Assembly (NCBI RefSeq): GCF_947500075.1
Contig: NZ_CANMQS010000009.1
Location: forward strand, 41,177-105,176
Reading direction: 5' to 3'
From: an uncultured Sulfitobacter sp.
GTDB lineage: Bacteria; Pseudomonadota; Alphaproteobacteria; Rhodobacterales; Rhodobacteraceae
Length of the DNA: 64,000 nucleotides
Shown here: positions 45,377 through 54,104 of the stretch, piece by piece
How positions within the stretch are numbered: position 1 is the first letter of the stretch
How the letters are laid out: every line of letters begins with the position of its first letter
The notes under the pieces: model-generated
The model's input: only the letters and a program-made list of their open reading frames with translations
Told to the model about the DNA's origin: nothing
Databases searched by the model: none
Program-made: the position numbers and the translations under genes

Positions 45377-46378
45377 TCAGCCCATCTGTAGTTCCACGGC
45401 AGCATCATCCGTCCAAAGCAGATCAACAGCATCGCCTTCGCGCAGTGTTTCGCTGTTGCGCCAGACGTCGATGTCCACCTCGATCTCCGTGCCATCGCTT
45501 GCATCCACAATGACCCGCTGCATGGAACCAAAGTAGGTGACCGACCGTACCGTTCCGCTCAGCCGCGCATCCGGATGGCTGGCACTTGCGCGCAGGTCGA
45601 TCTTTTCGGGGCGCAGGGCAAAGGTCTTGCCGTTGTGCTGAATGAAATTGGATTTACCCAGAAAACCAGCCGTGAACTGATTGATCGGCCGTTCGTAAAG
45701 CTCCTTGGGTGTGCCGACCTGTTCAATGGCACCATCGCGCATGATCACGATGCGGTCTGACATCGACAACGCCTCTTCCTGATCGTGGGTGACATAGATG
45801 AAGGTTGTGCCCACGCGCCGGTGAATATCCTTGAGCTGTTCCTGCACTTCGACGCGCAGTTTCTTGTCCAAGGCACCCAGCGGTTCATCCAGCAACAGAA
45901 CCGGCGGCGCAAAACACAACGCGCGGGCCAACGCGACCCGCTGCTGCTGACCGCCGGACAGTTGCGCAGGCTTGCGGTCCGCAAACTCCTGCAACTGGAC
46001 AAGCTCCAGCATCTCATCGACACGGGCTGTAATCTCTGCCGCGGGGCGCTTGCGCACGCTCAAGGCATAGCCAATGTTGTCCCGTACCGTCATGTGCGGG
46101 AACAGCGCATATCCCTGAAACACCATGCCAAAGTTGCGTTTTTCCGCAGGCACATTGGCGATGGAGGCTTCGTCCAACGCAATGTCCCCCTCTGAGATGT
46201 CGAGGAAACCCGCGATCATCATCAGCAATGTTGTCTTGCCGGACCCGGACGGCCCAAGCAGCGTCAGAAACTCACCCTTGCGGATGTCGAGGCTGATGTC
46301 ATTGACCGCCTTGAAGGTGCCAAACAGCTTCGAGACGTTGCGCACTTGCAGGCTGCCTGTCTGATTGGGCTCAGCCAT
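45377..46378 (-). CDS. ABC transporter ATPase, PotA-like
   Basis: ATPase of 333 residues: Walker [10 protein letters not shown], signature [15 protein letters not shown], Walker [13 protein letters not shown], switch His in VTHDQEE, then a C-terminal TOBE domain (about 260-333). I use the ATG at 46378; a GTG two codons upstream is possible. The start overlaps the BKACE stop by eight bases. Confidence 0.9.
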   Translation of the reverse strand: MAEPNQTGSLQVRNVSKLFGTFKAVNDISLDIRKGEFLTLLGPSGSGKTTLLMMIAGFLDISEGDIALDEASIANVPAEKRNFGMVFQGYALFPHMTVRDNIGYALSVRKRPAAEITARVDEMLELVQLQEFADRKPAQLSGGQQQRVALARALCFAPPVLLLDEPLGALDKKLRVEVQEQLKDIHRRVGTTFIYVTHDQEEALSMSDRIVIMRDGAIEQVGTPKELYERPINQFTAGFLGKSNFIQHNGKTFALRPEKIDLRASASHPDARLSGTVRSVTYFGSMQRVIVDASDGTEIEVDIDVWRNSETLREGDAVDLLWTDDAAVELQMG

Positions 46379-47261
46379 CTGCACCCCGGAGGTTCAACTT
46401 GTTTCGCGCTTCCTGCGGGGTCAGCACGCGGCCGCCCATACGTTCAATTATCTCCCGCGCGCGGGTCACTAATTGTCCGTTTGTCGCCAGAACACCCCGG
46501 TCGAGGTAGATGTTATCCTCAAGACCAACACGGACATTGCCACCCAGCGCGACGGATGCCGCCGCCATGGGCATCTGACCCCGACCAATGCCAAAACTGG
46601 CCCAGCTTGCGCCCGCAGGCAGTTGCGCCTTCATGGCGGCCATCGTTTCAACCGTTTGATCCGCGCCCCAAGGGATGCCCAGACACAGCTGGAACATCGG
46701 CGGCGCGTCGATCAGCCCCTCTTCCACCATCGCCTTGGCAAATCGGATGTGGCCAAGGTCAAAGACCTCCAGCTCCGGTTTCACACCCCATTCCTGAACC
46801 AAGGCGGCCATCTTGCGCAGCGTTGGCGGTGTGGAGATATAGATCATATCCGTGTCCGAGAAATTCAGCGTTCCACAGTCGAGCGAGCAAATGTCCGGCA
46901 GACATTCCTTGACATGCGCCAGCCGTTCTTCAGGGCCGATCATGTCCGTGCCGGGGCCGGGCATCGCAGGATTGGCGGGGTCAGACACCCAATCGCCGCC
47001 CATGCCGGCGGTGATGTTGATCACCACGTCGGTGTCACTGTCGCGGACGCGGTCCACGATTTCCTTGAACAATTTGGGGTCGCGTGAGCCCTGACCGGTG
47101 TCGGGATCACGGGCGTGGATATGTGCCGCAGAGGCCCCTGCCTTCGCAGCCTCAATCGCAGCGTCTGCGATCTCTTTTGGGGTGACGGGCACATGCGGGC
47201 TTTTGCCCGTGGTGTCACCTGCGCCGGTCACCGCACAGGTCAGGACAACGTCGTAGTTCAT
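46371..47261 (-). CDS. Beta-keto acid cleavage enzyme (BKACE), probable 3-dehydrocarnitine cleavage
   Basis: Zinc-dependent Claisen-type cleavage enzyme (296 residues). The HxH metal motif is in [12 protein letters not shown] around residues 46-57; ITAGMGGDW and [10 protein letters not shown] are family stretches. BKACE members swap an acetyl group between a beta-keto acid and acetyl-CoA; the carnitine-pathway member turns 3-dehydrocarnitine into betainyl-CoA and acetoacetate. Neighbouring L-carnitine dehydrogenase and a CdhR-like regulator support that substrate. Start is ATG 47261, after AGGGGAG. Confidence 0.85.
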   Translation of the reverse strand: MNYDVVLTCAVTGAGDTTGKSPHVPVTPKEIADAAIEAAKAGASAAHIHARDPDTGQGSRDPKLFKEIVDRVRDSDTDVVINITAGMGGDWVSDPANPAMPGPGTDMIGPEERLAHVKECLPDICSLDCGTLNFSDTDMIYISTPPTLRKMAALVQEWGVKPELEVFDLGHIRFAKAMVEEGLIDAPPMFQLCLGIPWGADQTVETMAAMKAQLPAGASWASFGIGRGQMPMAAASVALGGNVRVGLEDNIYLDRGVLATNGQLVTRAREIIERMGGRVLTPQEARNKLNLRGADG

Positions 47262-47312
47262 TTGGCAAAGCTCCCCTTTCGCCCAGCTTGACGCGGGTGA
47301 GGCCAAGAAAGA

Positions 47313-47328
47313 TGTCGATTATCCGACA
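47313..47328. promoter_or_regulatory. TGTCG/CGACA inverted repeat upstream of BKACE and cdhR-like gene
   Basis: TGTCG-N6-CGACA in the 120-base gap between divergent genes, 52 bases from the BKACE start. Candidate site for the GlxA/AraC regulator encoded next to it. Short, so it could be chance. Confidence 0.4.
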
Positions 47329-47381
47329 GACTTTCAGCTAGACTGACGAAAAAACGCACCATTCAGACCGGACGTTCCAGG

Positions 47382-48452
47382 ATGCAAATCGACATGAACC
47401 AACAGACGCCCCGCGCGCCAAATCACGCGATCTTTGTGGTGGTTCCACGGTTCAACATCACCACGCTGATCACCATGATCGAAACCATGCGTATCGCGAA
47501 TTACCTTGCGCCGGAGCGACTGTTTTCGTGGGATATCGTGTCGTTTGACGGCGCTAATGTTGCTGCCAGCAACGGCATGACAACCACCGTTGGAGCGGCA
47601 TCGGACGCGCTGTCGCCCGCTGAATTCGTCTTCGTTCTGGGCAGCTGGGGGACAGAGCATTACGACAACCGCGCTCTGACCGCATGGCTGCGCAAACGGG
47701 CACGGGCGGGCAGCAGCATCTGCGGGGTTGAACTGGGCTGCTACATCGTTGCCCGCGCAGGCTTGCTGGAGCACAAACCCGCGACCACCCATTGGTCATG
47801 GTTGAGCGGTTTTCGTGAATCCTTTGACCGGGTGGATGTGCAGGAATGCCTGTTCACAATCGATGGCAAGATCATGACCTGCTCAGGCGGGCTGGCAGGC
47901 GTGGATCTGATGCTGCGCCTGATCGAAGGCACCCACGGCAGCGGCTTTTCCGGAGAGATCGCAGACCAGATGCTGCACCACCCCATTCGCAACGCGACCT
48001 CCCCCCAGCGCAGTACGATGGGGCGGAGCACCGAAACGATGTTGCCGCTGGTGCGCGAAGCAATGACCCTGATTGAAGAGAACATCGAAGAACCGCTCAG
48101 CGTACCCGAGATTGCGCAGACACTGGATGTCTCCCAACGCCAGCTGGAACGTCAGTTCAAGAAACACGTGGGCTGTACCGTGGTTCAATTCGGGCTGCTG
48201 CGCCGCCTTCAGAATGCGCGGCTGTTGCTGATTTCAACCGACCTCAGCGTGCGGGAAATTGCGACGGCTTCGGGGTTCAACACCCTGTCGCATTTCGCGT
48301 TTTCCTTTGGCAAATTCTTTGGCCGCCGCCCTTCCGAGTACCGCGAAGCCTGGCCTGCGAATGAAGCTGCGCCAAGCTGGCCGGGGTCCCTGTCGGACTT
48401 TCTGTCCACGCTCAAGGATATACCGGGGCGCGATCAGCCCAGCCGCGACTGA
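47382..48452 (+). CDS. GlxA-family AraC regulator, CdhR-like
   Basis: Transcription regulator of 356 residues with an N-terminal DJ-1/PfpI-like domain (FVFVLGSWGTEHYDN, SSICGVELGCYIVARAGLL read in parts) and a C-terminal AraC DNA-binding domain (LSVPEIAQTLDVSQRQLERQFKKHVG read in parts, and ASGFNTLSHFAFSFGKFFG). CdhR and GbdR activators of carnitine and betaine catabolism have this architecture. Divergent from BKACE and convergent with carnitine dehydrogenase, overlapping it by 19 bases. Confidence 0.85.
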   Translation: MQIDMNQQTPRAPNHAIFVVVPRFNITTLITMIETMRIANYLAPERLFSWDIVSFDGANVAASNGMTTTVGAASDALSPAEFVFVLGSWGTEHYDNRALTAWLRKRARAGSSICGVELGCYIVARAGLLEHKPATTHWSWLSGFRESFDRVDVQECLFTIDGKIMTCSGGLAGVDLMLRLIEGTHGSGFSGEIADQMLHHPIRNATSPQRSTMGRSTETMLPLVREAMTLIEENIEEPLSVPEIAQTLDVSQRQLERQFKKHVGCTVVQFGLLRRLQNARLLLISTDLSVREIATASGFNTLSHFAFSFGKFFGRRPSEYREAWPANEAAPSWPGSLSDFLSTLKDIPGRDQPSRD

Positions 48453-49384
48453 CGCAGCGCGCGCAGCACCGCTACGATTTCCTTGTCCCGTTGCGCGGCC
48501 ATCTCCTCAAAATGCCTGTCGCCTGCCATGGCGTTGCAGCCATTCACCATACGGTCACGTAGGTCGCGCGTCAGCTCAGGTGCTTCCAACCGGGTCCAGG
48601 GCAGTTTCAACGCTGGTCCGAACTGATCCAGATTGGTGGCCATGCCCCCTGCCCCACACGCTACATGAAACGCCATGCACTGACCTTGGCTGACCATGCG
48701 CGGCGCGGGGCCGTTCATCAACGCGATGTCGATGTCTTCAGGCGTGGCTTCCCCGTTGGCCACCATGTGCAACGCCTCACGCCAAAGCGCTTCTTGCAGA
48801 CGGGTGGCAACAAAACCGGGAATTTCCTTTTTCATCAACAACGGTGCCTTGCCCGCTATCTTATAAAACGCGCCTGCCCATTCCACAGCTTCAGGGGAAG
48901 TGTTGTCCCCTCCAACAATCTCGACCAGCGGCAGAAGATAGGGTGGGTTGAATGGATGGCCGATGACCGTGCGTTCAGGGGTGGCACAGGTAGCCTGAAT
49001 CTCTGTCATGGTCAGGCCGGAGGTGGAGGAGCCGATAACCACGGAGGCAGGCAGGATTTCTCCCATCTGCTTGTAGAGTGCCTGTTTGATCTCCAGGCGT
49101 TCAGGTGCGCTCTCCTGAACAAATTCGGCCCCGTCCAATGCGTCCTCCAGATCGGTGACAATGCGCAGTCGGTCCAATGAGGCGCCTTCGGCCAGCCCCA
49201 GATCCGTCAGGCTTGTCCATGCTGTGTCCAGAATGGAACGGAACGCAGCTTTTTCAGCCTCCTCATGCAGATAGGCGGTCACGTCATATCCGCGCGCCAG
49301 AAAATGCGCAGTCCAGCCGCCGCCGATAGGACCCGCACCGATGCTGGTGACGCGAGTCACCGTGTTGGGATCGGGATACATCAT
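48434..49384 (-). CDS. L-carnitine dehydrogenase
   Basis: 3-hydroxyacyl-CoA dehydrogenase-like enzyme (316 residues) without a fused thioesterase domain. The NAD motif is IGAGPIGGGWTAHFL; the segments FVQESAPERLEIK, SSTSGL, GHPFNPPYLLPLVEIVGG and LQEALWREALHMV match L-carnitine 3-dehydrogenases. It oxidises L-carnitine to 3-dehydrocarnitine, the BKACE substrate. Many alphaproteobacterial versions carry a C-terminal hotdog thioesterase for betainyl-CoA; this one lacks it. Overlaps the upstream hydratase by four bases. Confidence 0.85.
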   Translation of the reverse strand: MMYPDPNTVTRVTSIGAGPIGGGWTAHFLARGYDVTAYLHEEAEKAAFRSILDTAWTSLTDLGLAEGASLDRLRIVTDLEDALDGAEFVQESAPERLEIKQALYKQMGEILPASVVIGSSTSGLTMTEIQATCATPERTVIGHPFNPPYLLPLVEIVGGDNTSPEAVEWAGAFYKIAGKAPLLMKKEIPGFVATRLQEALWREALHMVANGEATPEDIDIALMNGPAPRMVSQGQCMAFHVACGAGGMATNLDQFGPALKLPWTRLEAPELTRDLRDRMVNGCNAMAGDRHFEEMAAQRDKEIVAVLRALRQSRLG

Positions 49385-50184
49385 TCGCCTTTGAAATTTG
49401 GTTCGCGTTTCTCAACAAAGGCGGCAACGCCTTCGGCAGCGTCTTCAGACTTCAGCATCTTGCGATAGATCGGCATCGGATCCGTGCGCATCTTGTGAAA
49501 GGCCTGTTCCAGCGGCACACACTCAATCTCGCGCTGAACTTCCTTGACCGATTGCATCGCCAAGGGCGCGGACCACGCGATTGACGCGGCCCATTCGCGC
49601 GCGGCATCCATCAACTGCTCCTTTGGCACGACCTTGTTGACCAACCCGTAATGCGCCGCTTCCGTCGCCGTCATCCGGCGGCCCAGCAGGAACATCTCCA
49701 TCGCGATATTGTGCGGAATGCGGCGCGGCAGGCGTTGCAATGCGCCGGCATCCGGCACAATCCCCAGCGGCATTTCGGGCAGGCCAAATTCCACGTGATC
49801 CGCAGCAATCAACAGATCACAGCCCATCGCCATCTCGAACCCACCACCAATGGCAAGCCCGTTGATGGCAGCAATCACAGGTTTGTTCAGCGCCCAGTTT
49901 TCGGTCAGGCCGGTAAAGCCGCCAAAACCGTAGTCATCCGTCTCCCACCAGTTATCGAGTTGCATGTCACCATCGTTGAGCGCCTTGAGATCCCAACCGG
50001 CCGAGAAAATCTTGTCTCCGCCGCCGGTCAGAATGGCGCAGCGCAGATCCTTGTCCTCGTGCAATTCCTGAAACGCGGCCGCCAGCGCCTGCGACGTCGG
50101 CACGTCGATGGCATTGACCTTGCCGCGCTCCAGCGTCACCTCCAGAACATGACCTTCGCGGTGGACCTTTACGCCGTCTGACAT
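49381..50184 (-). CDS. CaiD-like carnitinyl-CoA dehydratase (enoyl-CoA hydratase family)
   Basis: Crotonase-fold enzyme (267 residues) very close in pattern to CaiD: KVNAIDVPTS, FSAGWDLKAL, GGFEMAMGCDLLIAADH and LPEMPLGIVPDAG. Both acidic residues used by CaiD-type enzymes (Glu in GGFE and in LPEM) are present. Likely hydrates crotonobetainyl-CoA to L-carnitinyl-CoA, which with the acyl-CoA dehydrogenase and synthetase would link gamma-butyrobetaine to carnitine. Four-base overlap with carnitine dehydrogenase. Confidence 0.85.
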   Translation of the reverse strand: MSDGVKVHREGHVLEVTLERGKVNAIDVPTSQALAAAFQELHEDKDLRCAILTGGGDKIFSAGWDLKALNDGDMQLDNWWETDDYGFGGFTGLTENWALNKPVIAAINGLAIGGGFEMAMGCDLLIAADHVEFGLPEMPLGIVPDAGALQRLPRRIPHNIAMEMFLLGRRMTATEAAHYGLVNKVVPKEQLMDAAREWAASIAWSAPLAMQSVKEVQREIECVPLEQAFHKMRTDPMPIYRKMLKSEDAAEGVAAFVEKREPNFKGE

Positions 50185-50188
50185 GTGA

Positions 50189-51229
50189 TTATCCCTCTTT
50201 GAATTCCGGCATGACGTCGTTCACGAACATCCGCAGGGACTTCTGCTGGCTTGCGTGATCCAGCCCCATTGATGCGTAGTAGATGAACTCATTCACCCCC
50301 AATGCCTGATAGCGTTTGAGTTTCTCGATCACCCGGTCGGGGGAGCCGAACATCAGGTTTTCCTCAAGCATCACCGGGTCGTATTGTTCCCGCCCTTCCA
50401 GTTCATCCAGCGGGATGGAGGCCGGGAAGCCGTCTTTCACGTCGCCCAGATTGCGATAGAGGTTTTCAAACTGGCTGAGCAGACGGCGAATGGCTTTCAT
50501 CGCGTTCTCCCCATCCGCCGCGTTGTCGTAAACGCAAGAGTGCCGCATCAGGGCAAAACGCGGGGTCCAGCCGTTGTCAGCCTTCACAATCGCTTCGTCC
50601 AATTGCTGCTTGTACAGCTCGGCTTCCGCAAAGGGCCGCGTGAAAGGCCAGCAGTTCACATGGCACTTCTCCCGCATGGCGTAATCATAGGTGATGGGGG
50701 AGCGTGCGGACACCCAGACCGGGACTTCTGCCTGCACGGGTTTGGGGACAGAGGTGGAGGTTGGAAACTGCCAATACTCGCCATCATGGGCATAATCACC
50801 TTTCCACAATTCGCGCACCGCCGGCAGCATCTCCTGCATGTAGCGCCAGGCATCGGATTGCTTCAGGCCCGGCTTCATCCGGTCGAATTCGCGCTGATAG
50901 GCCCCTGACCCGATCCCGAACTCCAGCCGTCCGCCGCTGATCAGGTCGGTGAAAGCCGCTTCGCCCGCAAGGTTGATCGGATGCCAATAGGCGGCAGTGG
51001 CAACGGCCGTACCGAGGCGGATGCGGCTGGTCTCCGTCGACCACCATGTCAGCAGTTGGAACGGGTTTGGCGCGATGGTCATTTCCAGCGCGTGGTGTTC
51101 TGCGGACCAGACGATGTCAAAGCCGCCCTGTTCGGCAATCTGCACCATCTCAAGCGTATGGCGCGCCACGTCTTTCATATCCAGACTGTCGTCAATCCGC
51201 TCCATGTTCACGGCAAGTTGGAATTTCAT
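50189..51229 (-). CDS. Luciferase-like (LLM class) flavin-dependent monooxygenase
   Basis: TIM-barrel flavin monooxygenase of 346 residues in the bacterial luciferase superfamily. WSAEHHALE and the RIRLGTAV, GRLEFGIGSGAYQREFDRM stretches mark the family. It needs reduced FMN from a separate reductase; a flavin reductase gene lies at 54101. It sits between aldehyde dehydrogenase (upstream) and the CaiD-like gene, 4 bases apart from the latter. Not a close match to RutA in its N terminus. Substrate unknown; an oxidised amide, ketone or aldehyde is possible. Confidence 0.83.
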   Translation of the reverse strand: MKFQLAVNMERIDDSLDMKDVARHTLEMVQIAEQGGFDIVWSAEHHALEMTIAPNPFQLLTWWSTETSRIRLGTAVATAAYWHPINLAGEAAFTDLISGGRLEFGIGSGAYQREFDRMKPGLKQSDAWRYMQEMLPAVRELWKGDYAHDGEYWQFPTSTSVPKPVQAEVPVWVSARSPITYDYAMREKCHVNCWPFTRPFAEAELYKQQLDEAIVKADNGWTPRFALMRHSCVYDNAADGENAMKAIRRLLSQFENLYRNLGDVKDGFPASIPLDELEGREQYDPVMLEENLMFGSPDRVIEKLKRYQALGVNEFIYYASMGLDHASQQKSLRMFVNDVMPEFKEG

Positions 51230-51287
51230 CTCAGGGTCCTTTCTTCGCGATGGGTGGAACGCGGGTTTTTGGTCTTTTGCGCGGCCA

Positions 51288-52769
51288 TCAGCGCATCACA
51301 AACGGATTGGCCATCGGCTCATCGGAGGTGTTCATCCAAATCGTTTTTGGCCGGGTATAGTCATAGATCGCCTGAAACCCGCTTTCGCGGCCATAGCCGG
51401 ACCCTTTGACCCCGCCAAATTCGGCAATCGGAGAGACGACGCGATAGGTGTTCACCCAGACAATCCCGGCGCGAACAGAATTCGCCATACGCAAAGACCG
51501 CGCGCCGTCCTTGGTAAAGATACCCGCTGCCAGTCCATGCTCGGTGTCATTGGCCAAGGCGAGCACCTCTTCCTCGGTCCTGAAACGCTGAACAGACAGA
51601 ACCGGGCCAAAAAGCTCGGTATCCACGATCCGCAGGTCCTGACGGGGAACCTCAATGATTGTGGGTTCATAGAACAGACCGGACATGCCGTCAGGCTGTC
51701 TGCCACCAACCAGCACCTTGCCGCCTTCTTGCTGGGCATGGGCGACCTCGCGCTGGATATGTTCCAGCTGACCCGTGGTGCACAGCGGCCCCATCTGGGT
51801 CTCCTCGGCCAGAGGATCACCAATCACGATCTGACGCGCCTGCGCAGTCATCTGTTCCAGAAAGGCGTCTGCGATGTCTTCATGCAGATAGAGCCGCGAC
51901 CCCGCCACACAGCTTTGCCCCGTCGCCCCGAAGATGCCGGCGATGGAGGCGTTCACTGCGCTTTCGATGTTCGCATCCTCAAAGACAATGAAGGGCGACT
52001 TGCCGCCCAGTTCCAGCGACACTTCGGCAAAGTTGCGTTTGACGTTCTCCAGCACATGCCGCGCGGCATTTGGCCCGCCGGTAAAGGACACACGCGCGAC
52101 TAGCGGATGACTGGTGAGCGCACGACCACAGGGTTCTCCATGGCCAGTGACAATGTTGACGACGCCGGGGGGAATGCCCGCTTGTTCAATCAGCTTGCCA
52201 AATTCCAGCATTGCAGCGCTGGCGTGTTCAGAGGCTTTGAGAACCACGGTATTGCCTGCCGCCAGAGCCGGGCCAATCTTCACGGCAACCAGAAACAATT
52301 GCGAGTTCCACGGCACCACAGCCGCGACCACACCCAGTGGCTCCCGTTTGGTGAAGACAAACATGTCGGGCTTGTCAATCGGCAGCGTCTCTCCGCTGAC
52401 CTTGTCTGCGCAGCCAGCGAAGAAATGGAAGAACTCAGCGATGTATTTCGCCTGCCACCGGGTTTCCTTGAGCATCTTGCCGGTGTCGATGGATTCCGTG
52501 CGGCCCAGCCCTTCGGACTGATCGGCCAGCAAATCGCCCAGTTTACGCAAACATTTGCCGCGTTCTGTGGGGGTCATGCCCGCCCATGGCCCTGTCGTGA
52601 ACGCAGTATGCGCTGCCTCTACCGCGCGGTTGACATCTGCCTCGGTCGCCTCAGGGACACGGCTCCAAACCTGGCCGTTTGCGGGGTTCACACTGTCAAA
52701 AGTGCCGCCATCAGCGGCATCGACCCACTCCCCGTTGATCAGCATCTGATAGCTTGTGATGTCCGCCAT
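51288..52769 (-). CDS. NAD(P)-dependent aldehyde dehydrogenase
   Basis: Aldehyde dehydrogenase superfamily enzyme (493 residues). The general base Glu is in LELGGKSP and the nucleophile Cys in GQSCVAGSR; the cofactor loop GFTGGPNAAR-like stretch (SFTGGPNAARHV) is intact. ATG 52769 is chosen over an upstream in-frame start at 52802. Family members of this group oxidise trimethylaminobutyraldehyde, betaine aldehyde or semialdehydes. It heads the operon ALDH, LLM, CaiD-like, carnitine dehydrogenase. Confidence 0.9.
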   Translation of the reverse strand: MADITSYQMLINGEWVDAADGGTFDSVNPANGQVWSRVPEATEADVNRAVEAAHTAFTTGPWAGMTPTERGKCLRKLGDLLADQSEGLGRTESIDTGKMLKETRWQAKYIAEFFHFFAGCADKVSGETLPIDKPDMFVFTKREPLGVVAAVVPWNSQLFLVAVKIGPALAAGNTVVLKASEHASAAMLEFGKLIEQAGIPPGVVNIVTGHGEPCGRALTSHPLVARVSFTGGPNAARHVLENVKRNFAEVSLELGGKSPFIVFEDANIESAVNASIAGIFGATGQSCVAGSRLYLHEDIADAFLEQMTAQARQIVIGDPLAEETQMGPLCTTGQLEHIQREVAHAQQEGGKVLVGGRQPDGMSGLFYEPTIIEVPRQDLRIVDTELFGPVLSVQRFRTEEEVLALANDTEHGLAAGIFTKDGARSLRMANSVRAGIVWVNTYRVVSPIAEFGGVKGSGYGRESGFQAIYDYTRPKTIWMNTSDEPMANPFVMR

Positions 52770-52838
52770 GGCGCAATGCTCCCCCTCATGTTGCCTTCCC
52801 ATTCATGTCCGCTTTCCCGACGGATGTGCCGGAAAATA

Positions 52839-52853
52839 CGACATCAGTTGTCG
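52839..52853. promoter_or_regulatory. CGACA/TGTCG inverted repeat between ALDH and Rid operons
   Basis: CGACA-N5-TGTCG in the 143-base gap of divergent operons. It shares the TGTCG pentamer with the repeat at 47313-47328 but in the opposite arrangement. A common regulator is possible, not shown. Nothing else is visible in the gap. Confidence 0.35.
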
Positions 52854-52912
52854 AAAAATCAGAAAGCCTCCTGCGCGCTTGCGGGCAGGTTTGTCGCAGC
52901 GGAGGCGTTACC

Positions 52913-53311
52913 ATGGTCAATAAAAAGCAAGTCATCGGCGGCCCACTGGAGATTGGTGGGCGCGTGTTATCGCTCTCACGCGCCATTCGCGCCGGCGATT
53001 TCGTCTACCTGACCGGGCAGATCCCAATGAAAGACGGTGTGCCCATGACCGAGGGCACTGTCGAAGATCAGACCCGCGCGGTGCTCGACGACATCACCGC
53101 AACTCTGACAGAGGCCGGATGCACCCGCGATGACGTGATCAAAGCCATGGTCTGGCTGCGCGCGCGCAGCGATTTTCCCGGTTTCAATGCCGTCTATGGG
53201 GAGTATTTCCCGGTCGAACCGCCAACCCGCTCGGCTGTGGTGAGTGACCTTCTGGTCGATGCCCGCGTCGAGGTAGAGGTGGTTGCCTACCGCCCGCTTG
53301 ATAATGGATAA
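52913..53311 (+). CDS. Rid-family protein with the catalytic arginine
   Basis: RidA/YjgF-type protein of 132 residues. Unlike the Rid protein at 28303, it keeps the Arg of the active site (PPTRSAVVSDLL). Start is ATG 52913 after GGAGG; the in-frame region upstream to 52805 lacks similarity. First gene of an operon with hydrolase, flavin reductase and DUF1185 protein; RutC plays the Rid role in the Rut pyrimidine pathway. Likely hydrolyses an enamine/imine or aminoacrylate-like intermediate. Confidence 0.85.
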   Translation: MVNKKQVIGGPLEIGGRVLSLSRAIRAGDFVYLTGQIPMKDGVPMTEGTVEDQTRAVLDDITATLTEAGCTRDDVIKAMVWLRARSDFPGFNAVYGEYFPVEPPTRSAVVSDLLVDARVEVEVVAYRPLDNG

Positions 53312-54104
53312 AGCGCCAGACGGCACGGCTTACACGCTGCGCGGCCCTGCAGCAGGGCCGGTTGTCGTGATGATCCACGGGCTTGGGTTGAATGAAGGTT
53401 GTTGGCAATGGACAACCCCCGCGCTCAGCGACCGCTACCGCGTTCTGAGCTATGATCTGTATGGTCATGGACAAAGCGGCCCGCCACCTGACACGCCCAG
53501 CCTGTCGCTCTTCTCAAAGCAGCTTGGCGCTTTGCTGGACCATTGTGGCCTGCGCTCTGCCACTCTTGTCGGGTTCTCACTGGGGGGCATGATCGTCCGG
53601 CGTTTTGCGCAGGATGCCCCCGACAGGACCGATGCGCTGGTCATTCTCCACTCACCGCACAAGCGCAGTCCAGCGGCGCAGGAGGCCATTCTCAAACGGG
53701 TGGAACAGGCGCGCCACGATGGCGCGCAGTCCACCGTAGAGGCGGCGTTGGAACGCTGGTTCACAGATGATTTCCGACAGGCCAATCCGGACATGATGGA
53801 TATTGTGCGCGGTTGGGTGACGGCCAATCCCATCGACATCTACCACACCATCTACCGTGTTCTGGCCGATGGCATTGATGAAATCGTCGATCCGACACCG
53901 CCAATCGCCTGCCCGACATTGGTGATCACCGGGGACGAAGACTATGGCAATGGCCCCGAAATGACCCACGCCATTGCCGCAGAAATTCCCGGTGCGCGGC
54001 CTGTCGTTCTGCCGGGCCTGCGCCACATGGCGCTGGCGGAAGACCCTGCTGCGGTCAACACACCCATCCGTGCCTTTCTGGACCAGCTGGAGAAATCCGC
54101 ATGA
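53304..54104 (+). CDS. Alpha/beta hydrolase, RutD-like
   Basis: Alpha/beta-fold hydrolase (266 residues). The oxyanion motif HGLGLNEGCW, nucleophile in GFSLGGM, acid in TGDEDYG and catalytic His in GLRHMAL form a complete triad. Start ATG 53304 overlaps the Rid stop by eight bases; the stop overlaps the flavin reductase start (ATGA). Such tight coupling with Rid and flavin reductase mirrors rutCDF. Substrate probably an ester, amide or carbamate intermediate. Confidence 0.85.
   Translation: MDKAPDGTAYTLRGPAAGPVVVMIHGLGLNEGCWQWTTPALSDRYRVLSYDLYGHGQSGPPPDTPSLSLFSKQLGALLDHCGLRSATLVGFSLGGMIVRRFAQDAPDRTDALVILHSPHKRSPAAQEAILKRVEQARHDGAQSTVEAALERWFTDDFRQANPDMMDIVRGWVTANPIDIYHTIYRVLADGIDEIVDPTPPIACPTLVITGDEDYGNGPEMTHAIAAEIPGARPVVLPGLRHMALAEDPAAVNTPIRAFLDQLEKSA

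Noticed and set aside
50189..51229. Naming the luciferase-like monooxygenase RutA
   Set aside because: Its N-terminal sequence and neighbours do not match RutA, and rutB, rutE and rutG are absent; only the class can be supported.
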